From Clostridiales bacterium UBA7273 (lineage in GTDB: Bacteria > Bacillota > Clostridia > Oscillospirales > Oscillospiraceae): DNA of 64,000 nt. A program made the position numbers and the translations under genes. The notes beneath the pieces are model-generated. The model was not told the DNA's origin, searched no databases, and saw nothing but the letters and a program-made list of their open reading frames with translations. The stretch lies in assembly GCA_002472405.1 (NCBI GenBank), contig DKRV01000032.1:62001-126000 (forward strand). Direction: 5' to 3'. Below are positions 8,761 to 16,002 of the stretch, in pieces (the first letter of the stretch is position 1; every line of letters starts with the position of its first letter).

Positions 8761-9102
8761 TTACAGGCGCTCCTTGACCTTTGCTCTCTTGCCGACGCGC
8801 TCGCGCAGGTAGTACAGCTTTGCTCTGCGGACTTTACCGCGGCGAACTGTCTCTACGGAGACGATGGAGGGAGAGTGTACGGGGAAGACCTTCTCGCAGC
8901 CTACACCGTAGGAGATACGGCGGACGGTGATGGTCTCGTTGATGCCGCCATGCTTCTTGGCAATGATGGTGCCTTCAAAAGCCTGGTTGCGCTCACGGCT
9001 GCCTTCTTTTACGCGGACTGTGATACGGACGGTATCGCCGACGTTGAGCTCGGGCAGCTCGGGCTTCATGTACTGTTCGCTGAGAATTTTGATCAGATCC
9101 AT
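8761..9102 (-). CDS. rplS: 50S ribosomal protein L19
   Basis: Ribosomal protein at the 30S/50S interface. The 113 residues show the family blocks [44 protein letters not shown] and a basic C terminus ([14 protein letters not shown]). It appears monocistronic: promoter and structured leader upstream, strong terminator downstream. Its usual trmD/rimM partners are not adjacent. Confidence 0.97.
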   Translation of the reverse strand: MDLIKILSEQYMKPELPELNVGDTVRITVRVKEGSRERNQAFEGTIIAKKHGGINETITVRRISYGVGCEKVFPVHSPSIVSVETVRRGKVRRAKLYYLRERVGKRAKVKERL

Positions 9103-9196
9103 AGTCTAATCCTTCCTTTACTTAAGACGTTCGTGCCGGAGGGCTCCCTTTTGGCCTCGGCAGAGGACCGTTTGATAGCCTGCGATGCACGCAAGC
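9103..9196 (-). promoter_or_regulatory. rplS 5' leader, possible L19 autoregulatory leader
   Basis: About 95 bases of untranslated leader lie between the predicted promoter and rplS. A GC-rich hairpin pairs GCCGAGG with CCTCCGGC (one bulged base) around a purine-rich loop, at 9135-9161. Low-GC Gram-positive bacteria have an Rfam L19 leader at this position; I cannot confirm the covariance match, so that identity is inference. Confidence 0.5.
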
Positions 9197-9202
9197 CATG
9201 AT

Positions 9203-9231
9203 ATGTTACCATAAAGCGCTTGAAAATGCAA
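9203..9231 (-). promoter_or_regulatory. Predicted rplS promoter with extended -10
   Basis: On the minus strand TTGCAT, a 17-base spacer and TAACAT preceded by TGG (extended -10). It starts just after the stop codon of the upstream gene. Confidence 0.55.
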
Positions 9232-9237
9232 GCATTT

Positions 9238-9897
9238 TTATCTGAATGGCTCCATGTTTTCGTCGAATATCTCAAGGCGCTTGAATTTCGCAAAATCGGG
9301 CGCGATATCGGGTGCAAGCTGGCGCAGAGCGTCGGCTATAAGCTCGGGGTTGAGTGTGGGCTCCTGAGCCGATATGACCGCCTGCATACGCACGTCGCTG
9401 TCAAGCCACTCAAAGCTTATCTCCTTTATCGCCGGGCGAATATCGCTCTCGCCGACTCCGCGCTTTGTTTTTTTCGTTATAACAACGCTGTCGGCAGAGT
9501 AAAACTCATTGAGCTTTTCGGCCATTGCTGCTGCGTCGCGCTCGTCATACTCGAAAACGCCAGAAACGCACAGCCACTTGATCTCCTTGACCTTGCGCTC
9601 AGCCTCATAGACCTCGAGGACTTCTATCCCCTCGGGCATCTGCGTTGAAAGCCTGCTTTTTATCTCGTCGCAGGGCATATCCTCGAGCATTTTGAAATCC
9701 ATGATCTCGCACACGCTCTCGCAGCCGACTGACAGAGGAAGCGCGATAGATATATTCGGATGGGGATTAAAGCCCTCGGAGTATTTAAGCCTGCATTCGG
9801 CGCGCAGAAATGCGCGAGTTATCGTGCGCATGAGGTCGAGGTGCGAAATATAAACCGCGCGGCCGGTTTTGGAAAAACGCATTATGTATTTATCCAT
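9238..9897 (-). CDS. TIGR03936 family radical-SAM-associated protein (DUF2344)
   Basis: A 219-residue protein starting MDKYIMRFSKTGRAVYISHL, with GFNPHPNISIALPLSVG following, the typical opening of the TIGR03936/DUF2344 family. The function is unproven. The family almost always follows the TIGR03960 radical SAM gene; here the two overlap by 8 bases, supporting a joint role, perhaps in RNA or ribosome modification (inference). In many Clostridia the ribosomal gene rplU follows; here it is rplS. Confidence 0.88.
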   Translation of the reverse strand: MDKYIMRFSKTGRAVYISHLDLMRTITRAFLRAECRLKYSEGFNPHPNISIALPLSVGCESVCEIMDFKMLEDMPCDEIKSRLSTQMPEGIEVLEVYEAERKVKEIKWLCVSGVFEYDERDAAAMAEKLNEFYSADSVVITKKTKRGVGESDIRPAIKEISFEWLDSDVRMQAVISAQEPTLNPELIADALRQLAPDIAPDFAKFKRLEIFDENMEPFR

Positions 9898-11725
9898 CGC
9901 ATTTTCCTCCCTTCAGGAGCTTTGCCGCTCCGCAGGCTGAGCACTGTTTGCGGCAATCCGGCGAAAGCTCGGATTTGTATGCCTGCTCGCGCTCATGCCA
10001 CAAATGTGCTCTGCGCACGCCCACATCAACATTATCCCAAGGCATGACCTCATCCTTATCGCGCAGACGATGGGCATAGAACGTGGGATCTACTCCGGCA
10101 TCGTCAAATGCTTTCATCCAGCGATCAAACGAGAAGTAGTCGCTCCACGCTTCAAGCCTGCCGCCGGCGCGCCATACGTTTTCTATGACGCTTCCCATGC
10201 GTCTGTCGCCGCGCGAAAGTGTTGCTTCGATATAGCTTGTCTGCGGATCGTGCCAGTTATAAACAACGTTTTTCGCCTTAATATTATCGCGCAGGAGGTG
10301 CACCTTTCGGATATATTCCTCCATCGTCACCTGCTGCTCCCACTGGAACGGGCTGTGCGGCTTTGGAACGAAGCAGGAGGTGGAAACTGTTATGCGCACT
10401 CCCCTGTTTTTATTCTTTGCGTACAGCCGCCATGTGTGCAGCACCTGATTTGCAAGCTCAGCTATGCCGAGGATATCCTCATCGGTCTCGGTCGGCAAGC
10501 CAAGCATGAAGTAGAGCTTAATCGTATTCCAGCCGCCCTCGAACGCAAGGCGGCATGTGTGCAGCAGATCTTCCTCGGTGACGTTTTTGTTTATCGCATC
10601 GCGCAGGCGCTGGCTTCCGGCCTCTGGTGCGAACGTCAGGCCGCTTTTGCGCGTTTTCTGTATGCGGTGCATAATGTCCATGGAGAAGTTGTCAGCTCGC
10701 AGCGACGGCAGCGAAAGGCCAATGCTGCGCGGCTCGCAGTAGCCGAGAAGATCGTCGCACAGCTCAGACAGGCAGCGATAGTCGCTGGAGCTGAGCGAGA
10801 GCAGCGTTATATCCTGACAGCCGGTATTTTTGAGAAGCGCCTTCCCCTGTTCTGCCAAAAGCTCTGGCGATTTTGCTCTTATAGGTCTGTAAACATGTCC
10901 GGCCTGGCAGAAGCGGCAGCCGCGAACGCAGCCGCGGAACAGCTCGAGGTTAACTCTGTCGTGCACAACTTCGGTCGACGGCACTATGGGCGACAAAGGA
11001 AAATGAACGGCGTTCATGTCCGCAATTATGCGCTTTGTGACCTTTTCGGGCGCTCCGGGATGCACATCAAAATGATTTATCGTGAAGTCATCGTTATAAA
11101 TGGGCTTATAAAACGACGGGACATACACGCCGCCGATCTGAGACGCTTTCTCCAAAAATGCTTGCTTAGGCCAGCCCTCGACCTTTGCCGTGCGCAGGAG
11201 CGCGAGCAGCTCGTTATTCATCTCCTCGCCCTCGCCGAGCAGAAAGATGTCTATAAAATCGGCCATCGGCTCGGGATTGAGCGCCGCCGTTCCGCCTGCT
11301 ATGACAAGCGGCAACAGATCCTCCCTGTCAGCGCTGTGGATCGGTATACCGGCCATATCCATCATGTCGAGCACAGTCGAATACGCCATCTCATAGCCTA
11401 TTGAAAAAGCCAGCACATCATGCTCGGATATAGGGTCTCCGCTTTCAAGCGCGTACAGGGCAACGCCGTTTTGCTTCATCTGCTCGTACATATCGCCCCA
11501 CGGGGCATAAACGCGCTCGCACCAGACATACGGCAGCTCGTTCATCGTCGAATAAAGAATGCCCATGCCGAGGTTTGACATGCCTATCTCATATGTATCG
11601 GGAAAGCAGAACGCCAGCCGCAGCTCGACCTCGTCCTTGTTTTTTGTTATCTGATTATACTCGCCGCCGGTGTATCTTGCAGGCTTCTGCACCTTCGGCA
11701 GTATGCGTTCAAGTCGTTTATCCAT
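9890..11725 (-). CDS. TIGR03960 family B12-binding-like radical SAM protein
   Basis: A 611-residue protein with an N-terminal B12-binding-like region, then a radical SAM core whose cluster motif is CVRGCRFC near residue 260. SAM-core strands follow, such as LSLSSSDYRCL and GLTFAPEAGSQRL, before the C-terminal domain. The reaction is not known. I start at MDKRLERILPKVQKP, which has GGAG 6 bases upstream; an ATG 12 bases earlier lacks a binding site. It overlaps the TIGR03936 gene. Confidence 0.9.
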   Translation of the reverse strand: MDKRLERILPKVQKPARYTGGEYNQITKNKDEVELRLAFCFPDTYEIGMSNLGMGILYSTMNELPYVWCERVYAPWGDMYEQMKQNGVALYALESGDPISEHDVLAFSIGYEMAYSTVLDMMDMAGIPIHSADREDLLPLVIAGGTAALNPEPMADFIDIFLLGEGEEMNNELLALLRTAKVEGWPKQAFLEKASQIGGVYVPSFYKPIYNDDFTINHFDVHPGAPEKVTKRIIADMNAVHFPLSPIVPSTEVVHDRVNLELFRGCVRGCRFCQAGHVYRPIRAKSPELLAEQGKALLKNTGCQDITLLSLSSSDYRCLSELCDDLLGYCEPRSIGLSLPSLRADNFSMDIMHRIQKTRKSGLTFAPEAGSQRLRDAINKNVTEEDLLHTCRLAFEGGWNTIKLYFMLGLPTETDEDILGIAELANQVLHTWRLYAKNKNRGVRITVSTSCFVPKPHSPFQWEQQVTMEEYIRKVHLLRDNIKAKNVVYNWHDPQTSYIEATLSRGDRRMGSVIENVWRAGGRLEAWSDYFSFDRWMKAFDDAGVDPTFYAHRLRDKDEVMPWDNVDVGVRRAHLWHEREQAYKSELSPDCRKQCSACGAAKLLKGGKCDG

Positions 11726-11757
11726 ATGCATCTCCATTGTAATATATCTGTTTGATT

Positions 11758-12351
11758 TTACATCAAGCGCATGCTTTTTACAATAGCAATTTGCTCAATT
11801 AAAATCCAAAATGCCGCAGCGAGAAGCGCAATTCCCAGCTGAGTGCCGGAAGCATAAACTCCGGCAGCAGCAAGTAAAAACGCGGTCATAAGGCTTATGC
11901 CGTGCATTGCGCTTTCGGCTTTTTCGGCACACATGAAGCAGTGGAGCAATATATTCAGCGCTCTTCCTCCGTCAAGCGGCAAGGCAGGAAGCATATTATA
12001 TATCGTAAGCGCAAAGCTTATCCCGGCCGTACGCAGAAAAAAATCATTTGCGCTGTCATTGCCGAGCTTTGAGCAGGCAAAAGCAAGCGCAAGCCCTGCG
12101 ACCGGACCTGCAAGGAGAATGAACATCTCCCCTCCTGTCGAATATGTGCCGGCTCCGGTCATGCACAAGCCCGATGAATCAAAGCTCAGCCTCTTCACTT
12201 TGCCTCCGCACAGTTTGATTGCTGCCGCATGACCAAGCTCGTGGACGGCAGCGGAAAGCAAAACGGCGCCGAGACTCGATATGCCGCCGAAAAAATAGAT
12301 GAGCGAGAGAACGAGTACTGCACCCGGACTGAGAGCAATGCCGCGATTCAT
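11758..12351 (-). CDS. spoIVFB: Site-2 protease family M50 metallopeptidase, SpoIVFB-like
   Basis: A 197-residue polytopic membrane protease. Zinc ligands are His37 and His41 in HELGHAAA, and Asp127 in LPALPLDGGRAL. SpoIVFB in Bacillus cleaves pro-sigma-K in the forespore outer membrane. The case here is the short, CBS-lacking form and its direct coupling to an M23 gene, exactly as spoIVFA-spoIVFB. The ATG overlaps the upstream stop (ATGA). A general M50 protease with another substrate remains possible. bofA, encoding the inhibitor, lies 12 kb away. Confidence 0.75.
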   Translation of the reverse strand: MNRGIALSPGAVLVLSLIYFFGGISSLGAVLLSAAVHELGHAAAIKLCGGKVKRLSFDSSGLCMTGAGTYSTGGEMFILLAGPVAGLALAFACSKLGNDSANDFFLRTAGISFALTIYNMLPALPLDGGRALNILLHCFMCAEKAESAMHGISLMTAFLLAAAGVYASGTQLGIALLAAAFWILIEQIAIVKSMRLM

Positions 12352-13151
12352 ATATAAAACTCGGGATTTAAATACACCCCGTTGTGTTCAAGCTCAAAAT
12401 GGAGGTGCGGCCCGGTCGCCGCTCCTGTAGACCCGACGAGCGCTATGGTGTCGCCTTTTTTGACAGCGCCGCAGTTCATGCACAGCTTGCTGCAATGGGC
12501 ATACAGCGTCCGGTAGCCGTCGGGATGATCGATCATGACATACTTGCCAAACGAATCCGAGTCGCCCTGCGCAACGATGCTTCCGTCGGCAAAGGCCGTT
12601 ATCGGGGTGCCGGTGTTAGCGGCAAGATCAGTGCCGTAATGGTATTTCACCTCATTTTTTATCGGGTGCATGCGATAGCCAAAGCCGGATGAGGTCACTC
12701 CGGCAACCGGGCTTGAGTATTCAAACGGCAGCTCCGGCCGCTCATAGCTGACAGTTTCGGGCACGGCATAGGCGGAATAAGCCGATTGCGCCTCCATAAA
12801 AACTGCGACCGCAGGATGAATCGTCGGTTCTGGTGTGGGATGGGCTGTTGCCTCAGGCGTCGGAGATGGTGTCGGGGGCGGAGCCTGGCTCGCCGTCGGT
12901 TCTGCCGAGACAAACGCCGAAACGGGTTCGGCCTGAAAATTTTTCTCAAAGCGTTCGAGAAATGTTTCTAAAACGTCTCCGTCCGCAAGGCTTTTTCCCA
13001 GCTCTATCACCGTTTCTGTCTGCTCCTGCTCCATGTTTATCGCCCTGCTTATGCCGTCAGACACACGGTCGGCCAGCGCCGGGGATGTAAAGCGCAGCGC
13101 CGTAAGGGCAAGAAATATGGCTGCACATATGTAAAACTGCGTTCTGTTCAT
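12348..13151 (-). CDS. spoIVFA: M23 peptidase-domain membrane protein, SpoIVFA-like
   Basis: A 267-residue protein with one N-terminal membrane anchor (about 5-24), a Pro/Thr/Ala/His-rich linker at about 84-112 and a C-terminal LytM/M23 domain. Zinc-site residues look complete: His171-x3-Asp175 (HYGTD) and His249-x-His251 (HLH). I start at MNRTQFYICAAIF with GAGGTGA upstream. The frame stays open through the tRNA-Pro antisense, giving a spurious extension. It is coupled to the M50 gene, as in spoIVFA-spoIVFB. Confidence 0.78.
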   Translation of the reverse strand: MNRTQFYICAAIFLALTALRFTSPALADRVSDGISRAINMEQEQTETVIELGKSLADGDVLETFLERFEKNFQAEPVSAFVSAEPTASQAPPPTPSPTPEATAHPTPEPTIHPAVAVFMEAQSAYSAYAVPETVSYERPELPFEYSSPVAGVTSSGFGYRMHPIKNEVKYHYGTDLAANTGTPITAFADGSIVAQGDSDSFGKYVMIDHPDGYRTLYAHCSKLCMNCGAVKKGDTIALVGSTGAATGPHLHFELEHNGVYLNPEFYI

Positions 13152-13200
13152 GCTTGTCACCTCGGATAAGCATATGCAGGTAAATTGCGATAAATTATTC

Positions 13201-13229
13201 TTGACAAGTTCACTCCGACTTATTATAAT
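13201..13229 (+). promoter_or_regulatory. Consensus promoter for tRNA-Pro
   Basis: TTGACA, a 17-base spacer and TATAAT: both hexamers match consensus exactly. Transcription should start about 7 bases before the tRNA 5' end. Confidence 0.9.
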
Positions 13230-13242
13230 ATAAAAGCTGTTT

Positions 13243-13318
13243 CGGGGTGTAGCGCAGTTGGTAGCGCGCTTGGTTCGGGACCAAGAGGCCGGGAGTTCAA
13301 GTCTCCCCACTCCGACCA
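13243..13318 (+). tRNA. tRNA-Pro (anticodon CGG)
   Basis: A 76-base cloverleaf. The acceptor stem pairs CGGGGTG with CACTCCG (one G-T pair), and A73 and CCA are encoded. The anticodon arm CTTGG-TTCGGGA-CCAAG gives CGG, reading CCG. The T-arm carries GTTCAAGTC. It is single, with its own promoter and terminator, and forms the left border of the accessory segment. Confidence 0.95.
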
Positions 13319-13321
13319 GAT

Positions 13322-13360
13322 AAGTCCGATGGTTTTTATACACGACCATCGGACTTTTTA
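13322..13360 (+). terminator. Terminator after tRNA-Pro
   Basis: AAGTCCGATGGT pairs with ACCATCGGACTT over 12 bp around an 11-base loop, followed by a T-rich tail. Confidence 0.9.
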
Positions 13361-13427
13361 TTTAAAATAAACACAACAATCTGATACAATCAATTTGACA
13401 AACCGGAAGTTAACGGAGGTGTTAAGC

Positions 13428-13808
13428 GTGAAAAAGATGCTTGCTTTTTCGATAAGTATTCTATGTGTTATTTTGCTGGTGGGATGTGGGCCAAACGCAG
13501 GGAGTAATACAAGCACTGATAAGCCCTACGCCGGTGCACCCAAAATTGTATTAAACGGACAGGATTATTTCGCCGACGAAGCGGTAATTGTAAGCGAGCT
13601 TCCGGACGGATATTCTTACGCAGGCGAATTAACCGGCCAAGAAAAAGAATTTGCTTATATTAACGGAGAAAAGTACTATCTTCCCACCGGAACGGAGTCT
13701 ATAGAGGATTTTTACGTTTATCAGGAGTGCGGAACACCTGTAAGCAAACAAGAAATAGACAATACTAAGCGTCAATGGGCTTATGTTAAATGGAGCTTAG
13801 GTCAATAA
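13428..13808 (+). CDS. Small orphan lipoprotein
   Basis: A 126-residue protein whose N terminus is a lipoprotein signal: KK, a hydrophobic stretch, then lipobox LVGC with Cys20. The mature part has Gly/Asn/Ser/Thr and then a mixed domain with many Tyr and Glu; I recognise no family. The GTG start is chosen because GGAGGT lies 7 bases upstream. It stands between tRNA-Pro and tetR in a segment unlike the surrounding core genes. The surface location is inferred from the lipobox. Confidence 0.75.
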   Translation: MKKMLAFSISILCVILLVGCGPNAGSNTSTDKPYAGAPKIVLNGQDYFADEAVIVSELPDGYSYAGELTGQEKEFAYINGEKYYLPTGTESIEDFYVYQECGTPVSKQEIDNTKRQWAYVKWSLGQ

Positions 13809-13834
13809 CAGCTCCCGTTTTACAAACATATAAG

Positions 13835-13864
13835 TATGGTTTCACCTCCATTACTATGGTTTCA
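13835..13864. repeat. Two direct copies of TATGGTTTCA, 20 bases apart
   Basis: TATGGTTTCA occurs at 13835-13844 and 13855-13864, exactly two helical turns apart. Inverted partial copies (TGAAAC and TGAAGCCA) follow up to 13890. It may be a binding site or a worn repeat; nothing else is readable in this gap before the terminator. Confidence 0.5.
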
Positions 13865-13935
13865 TTTTTGGGTGAAACAAAATGAAGCCATTTGAAACTG
13901 TATCATTTTTATCAATTGTTACCATATTGAAAATT

Positions 13936-13968
13936 CCGCAGTCCTTTGAAGTGACTGCGGGATTTTTA
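13936..13968 (+). terminator. Terminator downstream of the orphan lipoprotein
   Basis: CCGCAGTC pairs with GACTGCGG, followed by GATTTTTATA. It separates the lipoprotein transcript from the tetR promoter. Confidence 0.75.
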
Positions 13969-13981
13969 TATATTCAGGGGC

Positions 13982-14010
13982 TTGACTTTTGAATTTTTCT
14001 GTTGTAAACT
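13982..14010 (+). promoter_or_regulatory. Predicted tetR promoter
   Basis: TTGACT, a 17-base spacer and TAAACT. The operator palindrome begins 6 bases downstream, covering the expected start site, so autorepression is likely. Confidence 0.65.
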
Positions 14011-14015
14011 GTATC

Positions 14016-14032
14016 TGTCAGTCAGGCTGACA
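14016..14032. promoter_or_regulatory. TetR operator copy 1 (TGTCAG-N5-CTGACA)
   Basis: A perfect 6-bp inverted repeat with a 5-base centre, placed at the predicted tetR transcription start. The identical half-sites recur at 14737-14753 before the dehydratase operon. Two copies flanking a TetR gene point to its own binding site. Confidence 0.75.
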
Positions 14033-14054
14033 CATGCATAGGGAGGGACAGCAT

Positions 14055-14687
14055 TTGCCGCACGAGGAGCTGAGAGAAAAAAACATCAGGCTCGTAATCG
14101 AGAACGCCCTTGATAGTTTTTTGGAAAACGGAATAGAAAAAACCAAGGTAGCCGACGTTGCGCGCCGCTCCGGACTCACGGAGCGCTCGGTTTTTCGGTA
14201 TTTTGAAACCAAGGCCGACCTCGTTTTGGCTGCGTCGCTGCTGTATTGGAACAGGATACTTGCGCTTATCGACCGTATGTCGCATGAAAATTCCGACGGC
14301 GGCACGACCGGACTTGAGGACGCGGCAAACGTGCTCGTGTGCTACTCAATGCTGTATCACCTCGACCCCAAGGGTATGCGCTTCACGCTCGACGCAGAGC
14401 TGACCCTGCAGGCAGCAGGCAGGCTGCACGAGATAAAAAACCAGCCGCCCGAGCCGTTTGAGACCTCTAGAGGCCCTATGGCGAAGGCTATCCGCAAGGG
14501 TCTTGCCGACGGCTCGATAAGCCCCGAGGTGGACGTGAAGGAGATATACTACAACTCCTACGACGCAATTCTGGGAATAATGCAGCGCCTTTCCATCGGC
14601 GGCAGCCCCAGCGCGAGAGAGCTTGATTACGACAGCAGAATGCTCCATCTCAGCGAAATGTTCGTTAAAGCGCTCAGCGGAAAATAA
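14055..14687 (+). CDS. TetR/AcrR family transcriptional regulator
   Basis: A 210-residue repressor-type protein. The N-terminal helix-turn-helix reads TKVADVARRSGLTERSVFRYFETKAD in two pieces: VADVARRSGL, then TERSVFRYF. The C-terminal ligand domain is divergent. I start at TTG because GGAGG lies 8 bases upstream; the ATG at 14034 lacks a site and lies next to the operator. Matching palindromes before this gene and before the dehydratase operon suggest that it represses itself and that operon, probably responding to a CoA ester or related acid (inference). Confidence 0.88.
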   Translation: MPHEELREKNIRLVIENALDSFLENGIEKTKVADVARRSGLTERSVFRYFETKADLVLAASLLYWNRILALIDRMSHENSDGGTTGLEDAANVLVCYSMLYHLDPKGMRFTLDAELTLQAAGRLHEIKNQPPEPFETSRGPMAKAIRKGLADGSISPEVDVKEIYYNSYDAILGIMQRLSIGGSPSARELDYDSRMLHLSEMFVKALSGK

Positions 14688-14698
14688 CAAGCGAATTT

Positions 14699-14722
14699 CA
14701 CATCCCGAGAAATCGGGATGTG
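14699..14722 (+). terminator. Hairpin after tetR
   Basis: CACATCCCGA and TCGGGATGTG form a perfect 10-bp stem with a GAAA loop. The following tail is not T-rich, so termination may be weak. Confidence 0.5.
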
Positions 14723-14736
14723 TGTATGCCCGCTTT

Positions 14737-14753
14737 TGTCAGTTTTGCTGACA
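14737..14753. promoter_or_regulatory. TetR operator copy 2 (TGTCAG-N5-CTGACA)
   Basis: Same half-sites and spacing as copy 1; flanks extend the symmetry (10 of 12 positions on each arm). It lies 43 bases before the first dehydratase start codon, upstream of a possible -10 (TATAAA, 14766-14771). Confidence 0.75.
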
Positions 14754-14795
14754 CAAACGGGTAAATATAAAAATCACACAGGGAGAAGAGCCGCA

Positions 14796-16001
14796 ATGAA
14801 AGAACTGAAGCATTTGATTTACTTTGAGAGCCTGCTGGAGGACACGAACAACGAGCTTGTCCGCAAGGCAGAGTCGGAGGGGGACTTGGCGCTCGGTTAC
14901 ACCTGCTTTCACGCGCCGGAGGTGCTCATGAACTTGGGCAATTGCTTCTCCGTCCGGCTTCGTGCACCGCACACCAATTCCATGGAGCTTGCAACCTATT
15001 ACATGGCCAACAACAGCTGCGAGTTCGCCCGTGCGCTTTTGGAGCGCGCGCTTGAGGGCAACTACTCATTTCTCCACGCCATGATAGGCGTTGACGTCTG
15101 CGAGGCGAATAACCGCGCCATCGAGAACATGGAGATTATGCACATGCAGGGCGAGGACAAGGACAAGTTCTTCTACTGCAATCTGGACATTCCCTATTCC
15201 GACGACGAGGACTGCGTCGAGCACGTCCGCGAGCAGGTCTCCAGAAAGATTTTAAAGCCCCTGCGCGAAAACTACGGCATAGACACCTCGGACGACGCCA
15301 TCCGCGCCGCCGTGAGTGAGCACAACGAGGTCTGCCGCATCCTCACCGAGATAGGCGAGCTGCGCAAGCTGGATATCCCGCCCATCACCGGCTATGAGTA
15401 CGCCGTTTTGGTTTTGGTCAGCTACACCTGCCCCAAGAGACTCATCCTCCCCTACCTGCACGAGACGCTTGAGGAGATAAGAAGCCGCAAGACCGACGCC
15501 GAGAAGGACTACCGCGTCCGCGTTGTCGTTGTCGGCTCGGAGATCGACGATCCCCAGCTCATTAAGCTCATCGAGGGCTGCGGCGCACTGGTGGTCGCCG
15601 ACCGCTACTGCTACGGCTCCTTCCCCGGCAGACAGGAGATCATCCTCTCCGATACCGAGGACGCACTAACGCAGGTCTGCCGCTGGTATCTGCAAAACAC
15701 GGAGTGCCCGCGTCAGAGCGCAATGCACCGCGTCAAGTACCGCAACGACCACGTCGCGCAGCTTATTAAGGACTTTAACGCCGACGGCGCAATTTACGAG
15801 CAGATGAAGTTCTGCACTTACTGGTCGTATGAGCGCGTAATCGCAAGTCAGGTCATGCCCCGCGACTACGGCATCCACATGCTCTCCATCGACCGCCCCT
15901 ATATTTCCGGTCAGAGCGGACAGCTTCGCACGAGAGTGCAGGCATTCGTGGAGAGCCTTGAAATAAAAAAGCTTAGGACAGCTCAGAAGGAGGAAAACTG
16001 A
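14796..16001 (+). CDS. 2-hydroxyacyl-CoA dehydratase family, smaller subunit
   Basis: A 401-residue member of the HgdB/BcrC-type superfamily. Such subunits carry an oxygen-sensitive [4Fe-4S] cluster and dehydrate (R)-2-hydroxyacyl-CoA by ketyl radical chemistry after ATP-driven electron injection by an activator. Candidate ligand cysteines sit in GYTCFHAPEVL, NNSCEFARALLERAL and ADRYCYGSFPG. Upstream in-frame codons are ignored: the ATG at MKELKHLIYFESL has GGGAG upstream. The substrate is unknown. C-ending codons are visibly frequent. The partner subunit starts one base after the stop; no activator gene is adjacent. Confidence 0.88.
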   Translation: MKELKHLIYFESLLEDTNNELVRKAESEGDLALGYTCFHAPEVLMNLGNCFSVRLRAPHTNSMELATYYMANNSCEFARALLERALEGNYSFLHAMIGVDVCEANNRAIENMEIMHMQGEDKDKFFYCNLDIPYSDDEDCVEHVREQVSRKILKPLRENYGIDTSDDAIRAAVSEHNEVCRILTEIGELRKLDIPPITGYEYAVLVLVSYTCPKRLILPYLHETLEEIRSRKTDAEKDYRVRVVVVGSEIDDPQLIKLIEGCGALVVADRYCYGSFPGRQEIILSDTEDALTQVCRWYLQNTECPRQSAMHRVKYRNDHVAQLIKDFNADGAIYEQMKFCTYWSYERVIASQVMPRDYGIHMLSIDRPYISGQSGQLRTRVQAFVESLEIKKLRTAQKEEN

Positions 16002-16002
16002 C

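Noticed and set aside
9995..11404. 469-codon plus-strand open frame
   Set aside because: Antisense to the TIGR03960 radical SAM gene; the real gene has intact motifs.
13152..13349. N-terminal extension of the SpoIVFA-like protein
   Set aside because: It reads through the antisense of tRNA-Pro; the peptide VGRLELPASWSRTKRATNCA is a familiar artefact of translated tRNA.
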